Notes: generated by a model not told the origin, from the sequence alone. A stretch of 64,000 bases of DNA from Nitrosococcus wardiae (GCF_004421105.1 NZ_CP038033.1:329659-393658), one strand, 5' to 3'. Counted from the first letter of the stretch, positions 52,801 to 61,667 are shown. Translations and numbers: made by a program.

Positions 52801-53240
52801 ATGAAGTGCTGGATCTGTGGTGACAACGCTCAAACCGGTGAGCACCTGATTAAGGCGTCTGACATGCGCTCAAGGCCATGTTCGCCAAAGCCAGCCAGTT
52901 TATAGGCATTCGGTATCCCGGCGGAACGTCCCGGTCAAAGGAATTAATACCAATTTCATGTAATTTTGCATTGTATAAGTTCAGTCTAAACAATCACTTG
53001 AAGCCTTAATAGATTGCACTCTTTGATTAAATTGGTATAACGTGGACATATTGAAGTCCGGTGCTCTCCTTTGCGCTCGGTGTAACAATCAGCGAACCCA
53101 ACCGTATGATCGCTCATGGGAAACCCTTTCCGCGTATTTGCGGTCGAAGCCACAAATTCGTGGCCGCGACCGCATTGATCTTGGTAAGGTTTTCCCCGGC
53201 GCAGTTCACAAATCAATGCTTCATGTGCAAAGGAATACGA
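52801..53240 (+). pseudogene. HNH-type cassette gene, broken by a MITE
   Basis: ATG 52801 begins MKCWICGDNAQTGEHLIKAS, with a CxxC zinc-finger pair of the kind seen in HNH-related cassette proteins. The frame fails after about 30 residues; a MITE is inserted at 52947. After it the same kind of protein resumes in LKSGALLCARCNNQRTQPYDRSWETLSAYL (about 53045-53140), with the second CxxC. The end merges into an attC site. The gene is not functional. Confidence 0.6.
52947..53038. mobile_element. MITE-like element, copy 2
   Basis: The 92-bp partner of copy 1 with ends ATACCAATTT and AAATTGGTAT, inserted in the HNH-type pseudogene. TA bases are present at both edges, as expected for IS630/Tc1-type mobilisation. 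Confidence 0.75.
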
Positions 53241-53246
53241 TCTTGA

Positions 53247-53344
53247 GCCTAACAAGGCGCTTGCACTCAGACCCAATAAAGCACCGCTTCTTCGTCGCTA
53301 TACTTTATTGGTCCGGTGAAGCGCAACGTTATGCGCCTGTAAGA
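53247..53344 (+). repeat. attC site 5
   Basis: GCCTAAC (53247-53253, consensus) to GTTATGC (53338-53344, as in Vibrio-type repeats), 98 bp. Inner pairing GGCGCTTGCAC with GTGAAGCGC and CCAATAAAG with CTTTATTGG is clear. It links the broken HNH cassette to the hicAB cassette. Confidence 0.85.
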
Positions 53345-53359
53345 AATTAAAGACACGGC

Positions 53360-53611
53360 ATGGGCAAACATGAAAAGGTGATGGAGAAAATCCTCCAAGG
53401 TGCGTCGGATTCGAATATCGGATTCGATGATATTCGGAGCATGCTACTTTATCTTGGATTTGAGGAGCGAATTCGTGGGAGCCATCATCTCTATCGGAGA
53501 AAAGGAATTGAAGAAAAAATAAACCTTCAGCGAGCGGGCAATAAGGCGAAATCCTATCAGGTAAAGCAGGTTCGTGAGGTCATCCTAAAATATCACTTGG
53601 CAGGTAAATAG
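53360..53611 (+). CDS. hicA: HicA toxin (cassette-borne)
   Basis: An 83-residue HicA-family mRNA interferase. The motif RGSHHLYRR carries the catalytic His, followed by the C-terminal KVKQVREVI helix. ATG 53360 lies 15 bp after attC site 5, so the hicA-hicB pair is an integron cassette. The order is the classical hicA-hicB, in contrast to the reversed pair in the BREX operon. The proteins are not closely similar. Confidence 0.85.
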   Translation: MGKHEKVMEKILQGASDSNIGFDDIRSMLLYLGFEERIRGSHHLYRRKGIEEKINLQRAGNKAKSYQVKQVREVILKYHLAGK

Positions 53612-53613
53612 TA

Positions 53614-53826
53614 ATGTATAAATATGAGATAATTATTTATTGGAGCGACGAAGATCAGGCATTTCTTGCGGAAGTGCCAGAGTTGCCTGGTTGCAAGGCG
53701 CATGGAGACTCGCCCGACCAGGCGTTGGCAAATGCACAGGAAGCTATGCAACTTTGGCTTGATACGGCTCGGGAATTCGGAGATTCGATTCCAGAACCCA
53801 AAGGCCGTCGGCTTATCTATGCGTAG
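53614..53826 (+). CDS. hicB: HicB antitoxin (cassette-borne)
   Basis: A 70-residue HicB fold: IIIYWSDEDQAFLAEVPELPGCKAHGDSPDQALANAQEAMQLWL is the partial RNase-H-like domain. There is no separate DNA-binding domain. It starts 2 bp after hicA. Its stop is immediately followed by the left half of an attC site. As a toxin-antitoxin cassette it may stabilise the array. Confidence 0.85.
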   Translation: MYKYEIIIYWSDEDQAFLAEVPELPGCKAHGDSPDQALANAQEAMQLWLDTAREFGDSIPEPKGRRLIYA

Positions 53827-53829
53827 AGC

Positions 53830-53880
53830 GCATAACCCAGCGTTCAAGTGGATCTCGCTGACGCTCGGCCACTTAAACCG
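53830..53880 (+). repeat. Truncated attC site 6
   Basis: GCATAAC (53830-53836) with inner boxes TTCAAGTGG and CCACTTAAA, but the expected right box is missing; IS481-like sequence begins at about 53881. The insertion or deletion cut the array here. Confidence 0.65.
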
Positions 53881-54150
53881 TGTGCTGGAGTATGTGAAAC
53901 AAGCAGTGGTGAATTTGGCCATCGAAAACCCGGCGCTGGGCCAGCGACGTGCCTCGGTCCAGGAGGGGCTGGTGCTGACCGAAACCAAAGACGAACAGGA
54001 TATTCCTCTGTTGCGGGTACTCACTGACCGGGGAACGGAATATTGCGGGAAGGTGGAAAGCCACGCCTACCCGCTTTATCTGGCAGTGGAAAACATCGAC
54101 CACAGCAAAACCAAGGCACGGCATCCACAGACGAGTGTCTGTCAGATTAA
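53881..54150 (+). pseudogene. IS481-family transposase remnant
   Basis: Fragments of a DDE transposase are readable: VVNLAIENPALGQ joined to LLRVLTDRGTEYCG (second Asp) and LYLAVENIDHSKTKARHPQTS. The first half and the C-terminus are missing and the parts are joined by an internal deletion. Not functional. Confidence 0.65.
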
Positions 54151-54271
54151 GTCTAAGTTTTACATAACTCTCCAGTTCCCACACCATCCGGCATGCGAGT
54201 CCGCGTCGAGAAGGCGATGAGCGTATGCCTTTAGATGTAAAACTTTAGATCACATATTTCTACAGTTAATT

Positions 54272-55216
54272 CTACGGCACATCCCAGTCAGAAACGCGCA
54301 CATCCCCCGTTTGATAAAATTGGCGGATCAGTTTGATGTACGCCATAAAGTCCTTGTTCTCTGCCGCCAATCTATTGGCGGTATGCCAGTCCACTTCTGA
54401 TCTTTCGTTGGCCGGGATCATGACTTGGCTTTCGGCGGGATTATCGGCATCCAGTCGAATAAAACCGATTCCATGCAAACTGGAGAGCATGCGCAGTTCT
54501 TTTAGGGTCTCGGCCCCCTCAATTTCGCTGGCTACGAGATACCCTAAATTCGCCCAGGAAGAATTACTGACCGTTTGAAAGAAAACCTCGCGGACATTGG
54601 AGCGGTTAATCAAGATTTTGACCTCGAAAGACCAAAGCTTGGTCTTCTTATCGGCATATTGCTGCACGCAGTCCCTGATTTCACGATTCCAGTCGGCGCT
54701 TAAATCCTCCATCCCCACCAGATCGGGATAAAGCCACTTGTTACCCCCGGGTCCACGGGCATTCGACGACCGTTTTTCATCAATGCGCTTACTGTATATC
54801 TCCAGCTCTGACCACAAAAATTCAGACAGCAGGGGGTAGAGATCTTGCTCTTTAATCGGTGTGTTTTTTTCTGAAGCAACGGTATCAATCCGCTCGGGTA
54901 TTTCAGCGTTCTCGATTTCGTCCGAATCACTTTTCTCCGTGAAATAATATTTCCGGGGACGCCCTTCAGTGGTTTTGATTTGCGGGTATTTCTTTTGCAG
55001 GCGGGGACGTTGGGAGCCGATTTCGGCAACAATTTGGTTAAGAAGGGCTGCCTGAGTATCCAGGGGGATAGCAGTGGCTCTCGATCGTTTCTGCTTCTCG
55101 CGGCATTCTGTCGGATAGGTTTCTATTACCCATTCCGCAATTTGGCGCGCAGTAAATTTTTCTTCTGGCTTCTGAGCCAGAAAATTAACGACCGTTTTTG
55201 CCAGATTAAGCGCCAT
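54272..55216 (-). CDS. HrgA/COG2958-like protein with PD-(D/E)XK-type core
   Basis: A 314-residue protein. Residues 1-105 form a winged-helix region (FTARQIAEWVIETYP ... RLQKKYPQIKTTEGRPRKYYF). The second half has YPDLVGMEDL (about residue 166) and LWSFEVKILI (about 197), which fits the PD...ExK pattern of restriction-type nucleases. HrgA-type genes are often found beside restriction-modification genes; the end of an hsdR gene follows immediately. It may be a nuclease or a restriction accessory factor. ATG 55216 follows a weak ribosome site. Confidence 0.65.
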   Translation of the reverse strand: MALNLAKTVVNFLAQKPEEKFTARQIAEWVIETYPTECREKQKRSRATAIPLDTQAALLNQIVAEIGSQRPRLQKKYPQIKTTEGRPRKYYFTEKSDSDEIENAEIPERIDTVASEKNTPIKEQDLYPLLSEFLWSELEIYSKRIDEKRSSNARGPGGNKWLYPDLVGMEDLSADWNREIRDCVQQYADKKTKLWSFEVKILINRSNVREVFFQTVSNSSWANLGYLVASEIEGAETLKELRMLSSLHGIGFIRLDADNPAESQVMIPANERSEVDWHTANRLAAENKDFMAYIKLIRQFYQTGDVRVSDWDVP

Positions 55217-55252
55217 GAAAATAATCCTGCGGTTAATAAAGGGTCATTGTAA

Positions 55253-55614
55253 TTATGCCGCCCACTTTTCCGAGAGCACCTCCGCCTGCTGCAATACCGT
55301 CTGCACAGCAGCAGCTTCTAGGTCCGGGGGATAACCATATTCACGCAGGATACTTTTACCAAGACCCGTATGCGGGCACGGGCCATTTCGCGGTGCATCC
55401 AGTCAATACTGACGTTGCTTTTGACCTGCTTCAGAAGCTCATGGGCAATGAGGCGAAGCTGCTTGTCTCCCATTACTGTAACGGCACTCTCGTTCTCCGC
55501 CAGGGCATCGTAGAAAGCGATTTCTTCCGGTGATAGCCCTTGTCCCCTTGTTGGCGGGCGGCGCGAATAGCCTTCGCCAAGGCAATCAGCTCCTGGATTA
55601 CCTGGGCGTAGGAT
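55253..55614 (-). pseudogene. hsdR: hsdR C-terminal remnant (type I restriction)
   Basis: About 115 residues of the C-terminal domain of a type I restriction subunit can be read in pieces: [20 protein letters not shown], then [15 protein letters not shown] and [30 protein letters not shown], then [26 protein letters not shown] before TAA (55255-55253). Two frameshifts (near 55535 and 55345) separate the pieces. The rest of hsdR and hsdM/hsdS are absent. It is a decayed gene. Confidence 0.8.
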
Positions 55615-55960
55615 ATGATATTTGATGCTCTATGGTACAATTATCATATGACTGCGTACGCAACCTCTTTAGACGGCCAGTTTTAACTACGAGAATAAGC
55701 GGTGTATACTTGGGGCTTGGCGCGCGTATCCCACGTCGATGTCCAGCCTGCCAGACAGGCGTAAATAAATAACGAGGGATTCTTTGCTTATCAGCTTGGC
55801 AATGGGCGCCCCTGTGGGATAAGCCGTCCGTATGTGGGGTCTCTTGATTACCATAAATGACCGCTTCTTTTGGGGTTAGGTCTGAAAAAGCCACCTGCTT
55901 TAGCAGGTCGGTCGTTTACTTAGCGGATCTTTGGGTATAACCGCGCTCGCCCATTCAGTG
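55615..55960. other. Region upstream of tupB
   Basis: About 345 bp with no convincing gene. It has an inverted repeat ATATGATA/TATCATAT (55613-55620 and 55642-55649) and a minus-strand terminator. The promoter of the transporter operon must lie here. Confidence 0.4.
55884..55911 (-). terminator. Rho-independent terminator on the minus strand
   Basis: ACCTGC TTTA GCAGGT forms a perfect stem; on the minus strand it runs on into GGCTTTTTC. It could end transcription arriving from the tup side and shield the defence remnants. Confidence 0.5.
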
Positions 55961-56665
55961 ATGAACACCCTTGGTCTCGCCTTCCAGCAGGCGATCGACA
56001 TGATTAGCCGCGGCGACCCGGAACTGGTGAAAATCGTCTTACTGAGCCTGCGGGTAAGCCTAACAGCCACCTTGATCGCTAGCATGATCGCGCTTCCCAT
56101 CGGTGCAGCGACTGCAGTGGCCAAATTTCCCGGTCGACAGGTGCTGATTGTGATATTTAATGCGCTGATGGGATTACCGCCGGTGGTGATCGGATTATTA
56201 GTCTACTTGCTGCTGTCACGCGCCGGGCCGCTCGGCAACTACGGCCTGTTGTTCACGCCTACGGCGATGATCATTGCCCAGACCATGCTTATCGTGCCCA
56301 TTGTCGCGGCCCTGTCGCGCCAAATGATTGAGGATGCCTGGAGCGAATACTCGGAGCAACTACGTTCCCTCGGCGTGGGCCTTGCCCGATCTGCACTCAC
56401 GCTGCTGTGGGACACCCGCTTCTCACTGGTGACCGTCGTGCTGGCGGGCTTTGGGCGGGCAGCGGCTGAAGTGGGGGCAGTGATGATTGTCGGCGGAAAT
56501 ATCGCCGGTGTGACCCGGGTCATGACCACGGCCATCGCTCTGGAAACCAACAAGGGCAATTTGCCTCTGGCACTGGGTTTAGGCATCGTGCTGATGTCCC
56601 TGGTGGTGCTGCTCAACGCCGCCGCCTATGGCGTGAAGCGAATCGCCCAGCAGCGGTACGGATAG
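55961..56665 (+). CDS. tupB: Tungstate-type ABC transporter, permease
   Basis: A 234-residue inner-membrane permease with about five helices. The typical EAA-type coupling region is DAWSEYSEQLRSLGVGLARSALTLLWDTRFSLVT (about residues 125-160). GFGRAAAEVGAVMIVGGNIAG matches the TupB/YfeK-like permeases for tungstate or related oxyanions. I chose ATG 55961; a TTG 10 codons upstream is less likely. tupC starts 2 bp after its stop. Confidence 0.85.
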   Translation: MNTLGLAFQQAIDMISRGDPELVKIVLLSLRVSLTATLIASMIALPIGAATAVAKFPGRQVLIVIFNALMGLPPVVIGLLVYLLLSRAGPLGNYGLLFTPTAMIIAQTMLIVPIVAALSRQMIEDAWSEYSEQLRSLGVGLARSALTLLWDTRFSLVTVVLAGFGRAAAEVGAVMIVGGNIAGVTRVMTTAIALETNKGNLPLALGLGIVLMSLVVLLNAAAYGVKRIAQQRYG

Positions 56666-56667
56666 TC

Positions 56668-57393
56668 ATGAGGTACCCCGGAACGCTACTGCCCTTGCAG
56701 CTCGACGGCGTGGCCTTCACTGCCGGTGGCCGAACCATCCTCGAAGGCATCACCGCACGCATTGAAGCTGGGCCGCGAACGGTCATCTTAGGCCCTAATG
56801 GCGCGGGAAAAAGCGTGCTCATGCGAGTGTGCCACGGGCTCCTGGCGCCGACGGCAGGGGCGGTAAAATGGAACGCTCCCGACCGACCGGGCAGGCGCCG
56901 TCAGGCGATGGTATTCCAGCGTCCAGTGATGCTACGGCGCTCCGCCTGGGGAAATATCATCTATGCACTAAAGCTTGCGGGGGTAGCAAGAAAAGACCGG
57001 AAGCGGCGTGCCCAGGCAGCGCTGGAGCGGGTCGGGCTGAGCCGTCTGGCCCAAAGTCAGGCGCGGGTGCTTTCCGTCGGCGAGCAGCAGCGGCTGGCGC
57101 TAGCGCGGGCATGGGCAATGCAACCGGAAGTGCTGTTTCTAGACGAACCGACGGCGGGCCTCGATCCGACGGCGACCGGCGAAGTGCATCGGATCATCCA
57201 GGCGATTCACGACGCCGGCACCAAAATCGTCATGACAACCCACAATCTGAGTCTGGCGAAATATTTCGCCGACGAGATATTGTTCTTGAACGAAGGCCAG
57301 CTGCTAGAGCAGGCGTCGGCCGAGCGCTTTTTCACCCAACCAGCTTCGGCCAAGGCCCAGGCCTTCCTTTGCGGAGAACTGCTATGGCACTGA
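56668..57393 (+). CDS. tupC: Tungstate-type ABC transporter, ATP-binding protein
   Basis: A 241-residue ABC ATPase. Walker A is GPNGAGKS (about residues 43-50), the signature is LSVGEQQ (in place of LSGGQ), Walker B is VLFLDEPTAGLDP, and the switch His is in MTTHNLS. It powers uptake with TupB. The gene lies 2 bp after tupB and overlaps the tupA start by 10 bp, so the three are one operon. Confidence 0.9.
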   Translation: MRYPGTLLPLQLDGVAFTAGGRTILEGITARIEAGPRTVILGPNGAGKSVLMRVCHGLLAPTAGAVKWNAPDRPGRRRQAMVFQRPVMLRRSAWGNIIYALKLAGVARKDRKRRAQAALERVGLSRLAQSQARVLSVGEQQRLALARAWAMQPEVLFLDEPTAGLDPTATGEVHRIIQAIHDAGTKIVMTTHNLSLAKYFADEILFLNEGQLLEQASAERFFTQPASAKAQAFLCGELLWH

Positions 57394-58210
57394 CTGGAAA
57401 ACTTCTCTTTGCGGCGGCGCTGACCCTCTTTCTAACGACCCATGCAATAGCTGCGGGCAAGTTCATCACGGTGGCCTCGACCACCTCCACCGAGAATTCG
57501 GGACTGTTCAAGGAAATCCTTCCCAAGTTCAAGCAGAAGACCGGCATCACTGTGCGGGTGGTGGCCCAAGGGACGGGACAGCACTGGACACCGGCCGGCG
57601 CTGTGACGCCGACGTGGTATTTGTCCACGATCCGGCTTCGGAAGAGAAATTCGTTACCGAAGACCATGGCGTCAAACGCCACAGGGTAATGTACAATGAT
57701 TTCGTCTTGGTGGGGCCGAAATCCGATCCGGCCGGTGTTGCCGACGGCAAGAACATCACCGCAGCATTGAAAAAGATCGCCAAGGCTAAGGCACCGTTTG
57801 CCTCCCGCGGTGACAACAGCGGCACCCACAAAGCGGAGCGGCGCCTGTGGCAGGCGGCCAAAGTGGACCTAGAAAACGCCCAGGGTCCCTGGTACCGGGA
57901 GATGGGCTCCGGAATGGGCGCGACACTCAACACCGCAGCACAGATGAATGCCTATGTCCTCACCGATCGGGGAACTTGGCTTTCGTTCAAAAACCCTGCG
58001 GATTTGACCATTCTGGTCGAGGGCGATGAGCGCCTATTCAATCCCTACAGCGTCATCCTGGTGAACCCAACGAAATGCCCCAACGTGAAAAAGGACCTGG
58101 GGCAGGCGTTCATCGACTGGCTGGTATCGCCCCAGGGCCAGAAGGCCATCGGCGCGTACCAGATCGGCGGCAAGCAACTTTTCTTTCCTAACGCGAATGC
58201 GAATAGCTGA
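57384..58210 (+). pseudogene. tupA: Tungstate-binding protein TupA, frameshifted
   Basis: A periplasmic oxyanion-binding protein with signal peptide (LLFAAALTLFLTTHAIAAG). The N-terminal part shows VASTTSTENSGLFKEILPKF, the family's ligand-loop motif TTST. After VVAQGTGQ (about residue 65) the frame shifts by one missing base near 57580 (CAGCA instead of CAGGCA); the rest, DADVVFVHDPASEEKFVTEDHG to the end, continues in another frame. A sequencing error or a recent mutation are both possible; otherwise the protein is full length, about 275 residues. Confidence 0.8.
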
Positions 58211-58275
58211 ATTAGGTTCTCCCCTCACCTATCAGCATTTAGGGGCAACTTAGCAAATCTGCGATAAACTGGGAT

Positions 58276-59244
58276 ATGAACAGCAAGGAACAATCATTGG
58301 CGCCCCGCGTCCGCCTAGTGGAAATACAACTGGAGCAGGCGGGTCAACGGATCGACAACTTTTTACTTTCCCAACTCAAGGGCGTTCCCAAGAGTCGGAT
58401 CTATCGTTGCCTGCGCCGAGGAGAAGTTCGAGTCAATAAATCCCGCGTCGCTAGCAGTTACCGCCTAAAGCAGGGGGACCAAGTCAGAATTCCTCCACTA
58501 CGGGTGTCTCATCCCGCCGTTAAGGAACCCGTGGCCCCTTCCCTCTTGCATCTCATTGGGAATAGCTTGTTATATGAGGATAGACATTTGCTCATTCTCA
58601 ACAAACCGGCTGGAATCGCGGTCCACAGTGGTAGCAGTGTAAGCTATGGGGTCATTGAGGTATTGCGGCGCTTGCGCCCAGAGGCCCCTTTTCTGGAGCT
58701 AGTCCATCGTTTAGACCGGGAAACCTCAGGTTGCCTCATGGTCGCCAAAACCCGAAGCACCCTGTTGGCACTACAGTCGATGCAACGGGAACAGCTTATC
58801 CATAAGCACTACCTTGCCCTTGTCAAAGGGAGCTGGCCAAAGAATATCCGCCAAGTAAACTTGCCCCTGTTAAAGAATATCTTACAGTCTGGAGAACGAG
58901 TTGTTAAGGTGAGCGCCACCGGAAAACCGGCTTCCAGCCATTTCCACCCCAAACAGCCCCATAAGGAAGCGACGCTCATGGAGATCACCTTGGAAACCGG
59001 CCGCACCCATCAGATCCGGGTACATGCCGCCCATCTCGGTCATCCCCTTGGGGGCGATGAAAAATATGGTGATCCTGCATTCAACAAGTGGCTACGAAAC
59101 TTAGGACTGCGCCGATTGTTTCTCCACGCTGACCAGCTAAGCTTTACGTTACCCAAAGGAGAAAAATTACTCAAGATAGCCGCGCCACTGCCCGAGGAAT
59201 TAAGCACTGTACTCACAGCATGTGCCCACAAAATTTTAAACTAA
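58276..59244 (+). CDS. rluC: 23S rRNA pseudouridine synthase RluC
   Basis: A 322-residue enzyme that makes pseudouridines in 23S rRNA. An S4 RNA-binding domain fills residues 10-70 (QRIDNFLLSQLKGVPKSRIYRCLRRGEVRVN), and the catalytic Asp lies in LVHRLDRETSGCLM (about residue 148). The C-terminal part has the family block GRTHQIRVHAAHLGHPL. It is a normal-length RluC. It begins a plus-strand core cluster with sppA. Confidence 0.9.
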   Translation: MNSKEQSLAPRVRLVEIQLEQAGQRIDNFLLSQLKGVPKSRIYRCLRRGEVRVNKSRVASSYRLKQGDQVRIPPLRVSHPAVKEPVAPSLLHLIGNSLLYEDRHLLILNKPAGIAVHSGSSVSYGVIEVLRRLRPEAPFLELVHRLDRETSGCLMVAKTRSTLLALQSMQREQLIHKHYLALVKGSWPKNIRQVNLPLLKNILQSGERVVKVSATGKPASSHFHPKQPHKEATLMEITLETGRTHQIRVHAAHLGHPLGGDEKYGDPAFNKWLRNLGLRRLFLHADQLSFTLPKGEKLLKIAAPLPEELSTVLTACAHKILN

Positions 59245-59322
59245 AAGGTAGCAGCTCGCATAACCTGCCCTTTGGTAGCGTTAATCCGTTATTATTAGCC
59301 AGACTTTGCTTATGGAGGCCCA

Positions 59323-60300
59323 ATGTCAGAACAAGATCCTTCTACTACCGATCTCGACAAAAAACAGGAAACGCAGCTCGGCTGGGAACGAGAGGTTCTA
59401 GAACGTCTGGCTTTTAGCGCTCTCAAAGAGCAGCGGCGGGCGCGTCGTTGGAATATCTTTTTTAAGATACTGTTTGCCGGTTATTTACTGATTTTCCTAT
59501 TACTCTATTTACCCAATGGCCTCAGTGCGCCAGGAATGACCACAGCACATACGGCCTTAGTAGAGGTGGATGGACTCATTAGTGCCGATTCTTTCGCTAG
59601 CGCCGAAAACATTAAAAAGGGACTACAAGCCGCCTTTGAGAACGAACATATCACTGGATTAATTCTGCGCATCAATAGCCCTGGCGGCAGCCCGGTCCAA
59701 GCAGGCTACATCAATGATGAAATTCACCGGTTGCGTCAGGAACACCCCAATATTCCTATCTACGCTGTTATCACCGACGTTTGTGCCTCCGGAGGATATT
59801 ACATTGCCGTAGCGGCCAATCAAATTTACGCGGACAAAGCAAGTATCGTGGGTTCTATCGGCGCCTTGATCAATGGCTTCGGCTTTGTTGACGCTATGGA
59901 AAAACTGGGGATAGAGCGGCGCCTATTCACAGCAGGTGACTATAAAGGCTTCCTTGATCCCTTTTCACCTATCAAGGAGTCCGAAGCCCAGCATATCCAA
60001 AAAATGCTAGAAAGCATCCATAAGCAATTCATTCAAATTGTAAAAGACGGCCGCGGAGACCGCCTCAAGGACGATCCCTCCCTGTTCAGCGGTCTGGTAT
60101 GGACGGGTGAACAGGCCCTTGACCTTGGTCTGATCGATGGCTTGGGAAGTAGCGATTATGTGGCTAGAGAGATTGTAGGCGCGGAAAAAATCGTTAATTA
60201 CACCCCCACGCCTGGATTCCTAGAGCGCTTTTCTGCCCAGCTTGGAGCCACCTTAACTGAGATGCTCTCCGGCTTCAACCTCGCTGCTAATATGAGATAG
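59323..60300 (+). CDS. sppA: Signal peptide peptidase SppA-type (S49)
   Basis: A 325-residue membrane-anchored serine protease. One transmembrane helix lies at about residues 48-66 (ILFAGYLLIFLLLYLPNGL). The catalytic Ser is in DVCASGGYYIA (about residue 163) and the Lys in YADKASIVGSIG (about 179), the S49 dyad. It has the short single-domain form. ATG 59323 follows GGAGG. It cleaves signal peptide remnants in the membrane. It is convergent with pfp across a hairpin. Confidence 0.9.
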   Translation: MSEQDPSTTDLDKKQETQLGWEREVLERLAFSALKEQRRARRWNIFFKILFAGYLLIFLLLYLPNGLSAPGMTTAHTALVEVDGLISADSFASAENIKKGLQAAFENEHITGLILRINSPGGSPVQAGYINDEIHRLRQEHPNIPIYAVITDVCASGGYYIAVAANQIYADKASIVGSIGALINGFGFVDAMEKLGIERRLFTAGDYKGFLDPFSPIKESEAQHIQKMLESIHKQFIQIVKDGRGDRLKDDPSLFSGLVWTGEQALDLGLIDGLGSSDYVAREIVGAEKIVNYTPTPGFLERFSAQLGATLTEMLSGFNLAANMR

Positions 60301-60341
60301 CCCCCAGGGAGAAGAAAGAAGAATAGTGATATGCAGGCTAT

Positions 60342-60386
60342 CCCAGTCTACCCGGAAGCGACTCCTAAGCCCCGATGTAGACTGGG
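60342..60386. terminator. Hairpin between convergent sppA and pfp
   Basis: CCCAGTCTAC (60342-60351) pairs perfectly with GTAGACTGGG (60377-60386), with a 25-nt loop. It lies between two converging genes and may serve as a two-way terminator, although a T-tract is lacking. Confidence 0.45.
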
Positions 60387-60401
60387 GGTCACCTTAGCTC
60401 C

Positions 60402-61667
60402 TCAGCGCAAGGTAAAGGACTCCTTGAGTTTCTTCTCAACGGGAGCATTTTTAAGCTGGACGTAGACGGGTAACCCATTCTTATAGGGGGGATAATCTTC
60501 ACCCTGGATCAAGGGGGTAAGATAGCTTCGAGCCTCTTCTGTAATCCCAAACCCCTCCTGGGTAATAAAGTTTCGAGGGAGATCTTTCTCCACATTGGCC
60601 ACATCCTTAAGGGGCGCTGAGCCAATCTCCCACCGATAGGGATCAGAGGACTTTCGGATAATAGTCGGCATCACCGCATTTTCACCCCTGACAGCAAATT
60701 CTACCGCCGCCTTACCCACTGCATAGGCTTGCTCTACATCCACCTGGGAAGCAATATGTCGCGCTGCCCGCTGGAGATAGTCGGCAACAGCCCAATGATA
60801 CTTGTAACCCAATTTTTCTCGCACTATTTGCGCAATCAAAGGAGCTAAACCGCCAAGTTGGGCATGACCAAAGGCATCCCGAGTCCCTGTTTCAGACAGA
60901 AATTGACCTTCCTTATTGCGTACTCCTTCCGAGGCGACAATCACACAGTAACCGTAGTCTTTGACGCTGGCATCCACCTTTTGAAGGAATCGCTCCTGCT
61001 CAAAGGGGATCTCAGGAAACAGAATGATATGGGGCGCATCCCCTTCCTGCTCCGCCGCCAAGCCTCCCGCAGCGGCGATCCAACCCGCATGGCGTCCCAT
61101 CACTTCAAGGATGAAAACTTTGGTCGAAGTCCGCGCCATGGACACCACATCCAGAGCCGCTTCCCGCACCGAGACTGCCACGTATTTTGCCACGGACCCA
61201 AACCCCGGACAGTTATCAGTGATAGGCAAGTCATTATCTACTGTCTTGGGAACCCCAATACAAGTGATGTGATATCCCAGCTGATCGCCAAGTTGCGATA
61301 CCTTATGGGCTGTATCCTGAGAGTCGCCGCCGCCATTATAGAAGAAATAACCGATATCGTGGGCCTTGAACACTTCAATCAAACGTTCATATTCGGCTTT
61401 GTTCTCTTCAAGCCCTTTGAGCTTATAGCGACAAGAGCCAAAAGCGCCCCCTGGAGTATGCCGTAAAGCAGCAATAGCGCTATCACTCTCCTGGCTGGTG
61501 TCGATAAGATCTTCGGTTAAAGCGCCAATAATGCCGTTACGCCCTGCATAGACTTTCCCAATAACCTCTGAATGCTGTCGCGCGGTCTCAATGACACCGC
61601 AGGCAGAAGCGTTGATAACAGCGGTAACCCCACCAGATTGGGCATAAAATGCATTTTTTTTGGCCAT
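60402..61667 (-). CDS. pfp: PPi-dependent 6-phosphofructokinase
   Basis: A 421-residue enzyme interconverting fructose 6-phosphate and fructose 1,6-bisphosphate with pyrophosphate. The nucleotide region reads YNGGGDSQDTA and the substrate loop GVPKTVDNDLPITD, with the Lys seen in PPi enzymes; MGRHAGWIAAAGG follows. It is reversible, so it can serve both glycolysis and gluconeogenesis, as in autotrophic ammonia or sulfur oxidisers. I chose ATG 61667 (MAKKNAFYAQSGG) behind GGAG; the frame is open four codons further. Confidence 0.92.
   Translation of the reverse strand: MAKKNAFYAQSGGVTAVINASACGVIETARQHSEVIGKVYAGRNGIIGALTEDLIDTSQESDSAIAALRHTPGGAFGSCRYKLKGLEENKAEYERLIEVFKAHDIGYFFYNGGGDSQDTAHKVSQLGDQLGYHITCIGVPKTVDNDLPITDNCPGFGSVAKYVAVSVREAALDVVSMARTSTKVFILEVMGRHAGWIAAAGGLAAEQEGDAPHIILFPEIPFEQERFLQKVDASVKDYGYCVIVASEGVRNKEGQFLSETGTRDAFGHAQLGGLAPLIAQIVREKLGYKYHWAVADYLQRAARHIASQVDVEQAYAVGKAAVEFAVRGENAVMPTIIRKSSDPYRWEIGSAPLKDVANVEKDLPRNFITQEGFGITEEARSYLTPLIQGEDYPPYKNGLPVYVQLKNAPVEKKLKESFTLR

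Noticed and set aside
55613-55649. Inverted repeat ATATGATA/TATCATAT as a ModE-type operator
   Set aside because: The half-sites and 21-bp spacing do not match a known ModE or TunR site; it also lies next to the hsdR remnant, 310 bp from tupB.
55598-55894. A 98-codon minus-strand frame upstream of tupB
   Set aside because: No ribosome site, no domain; it runs through the terminator and inverted repeat.
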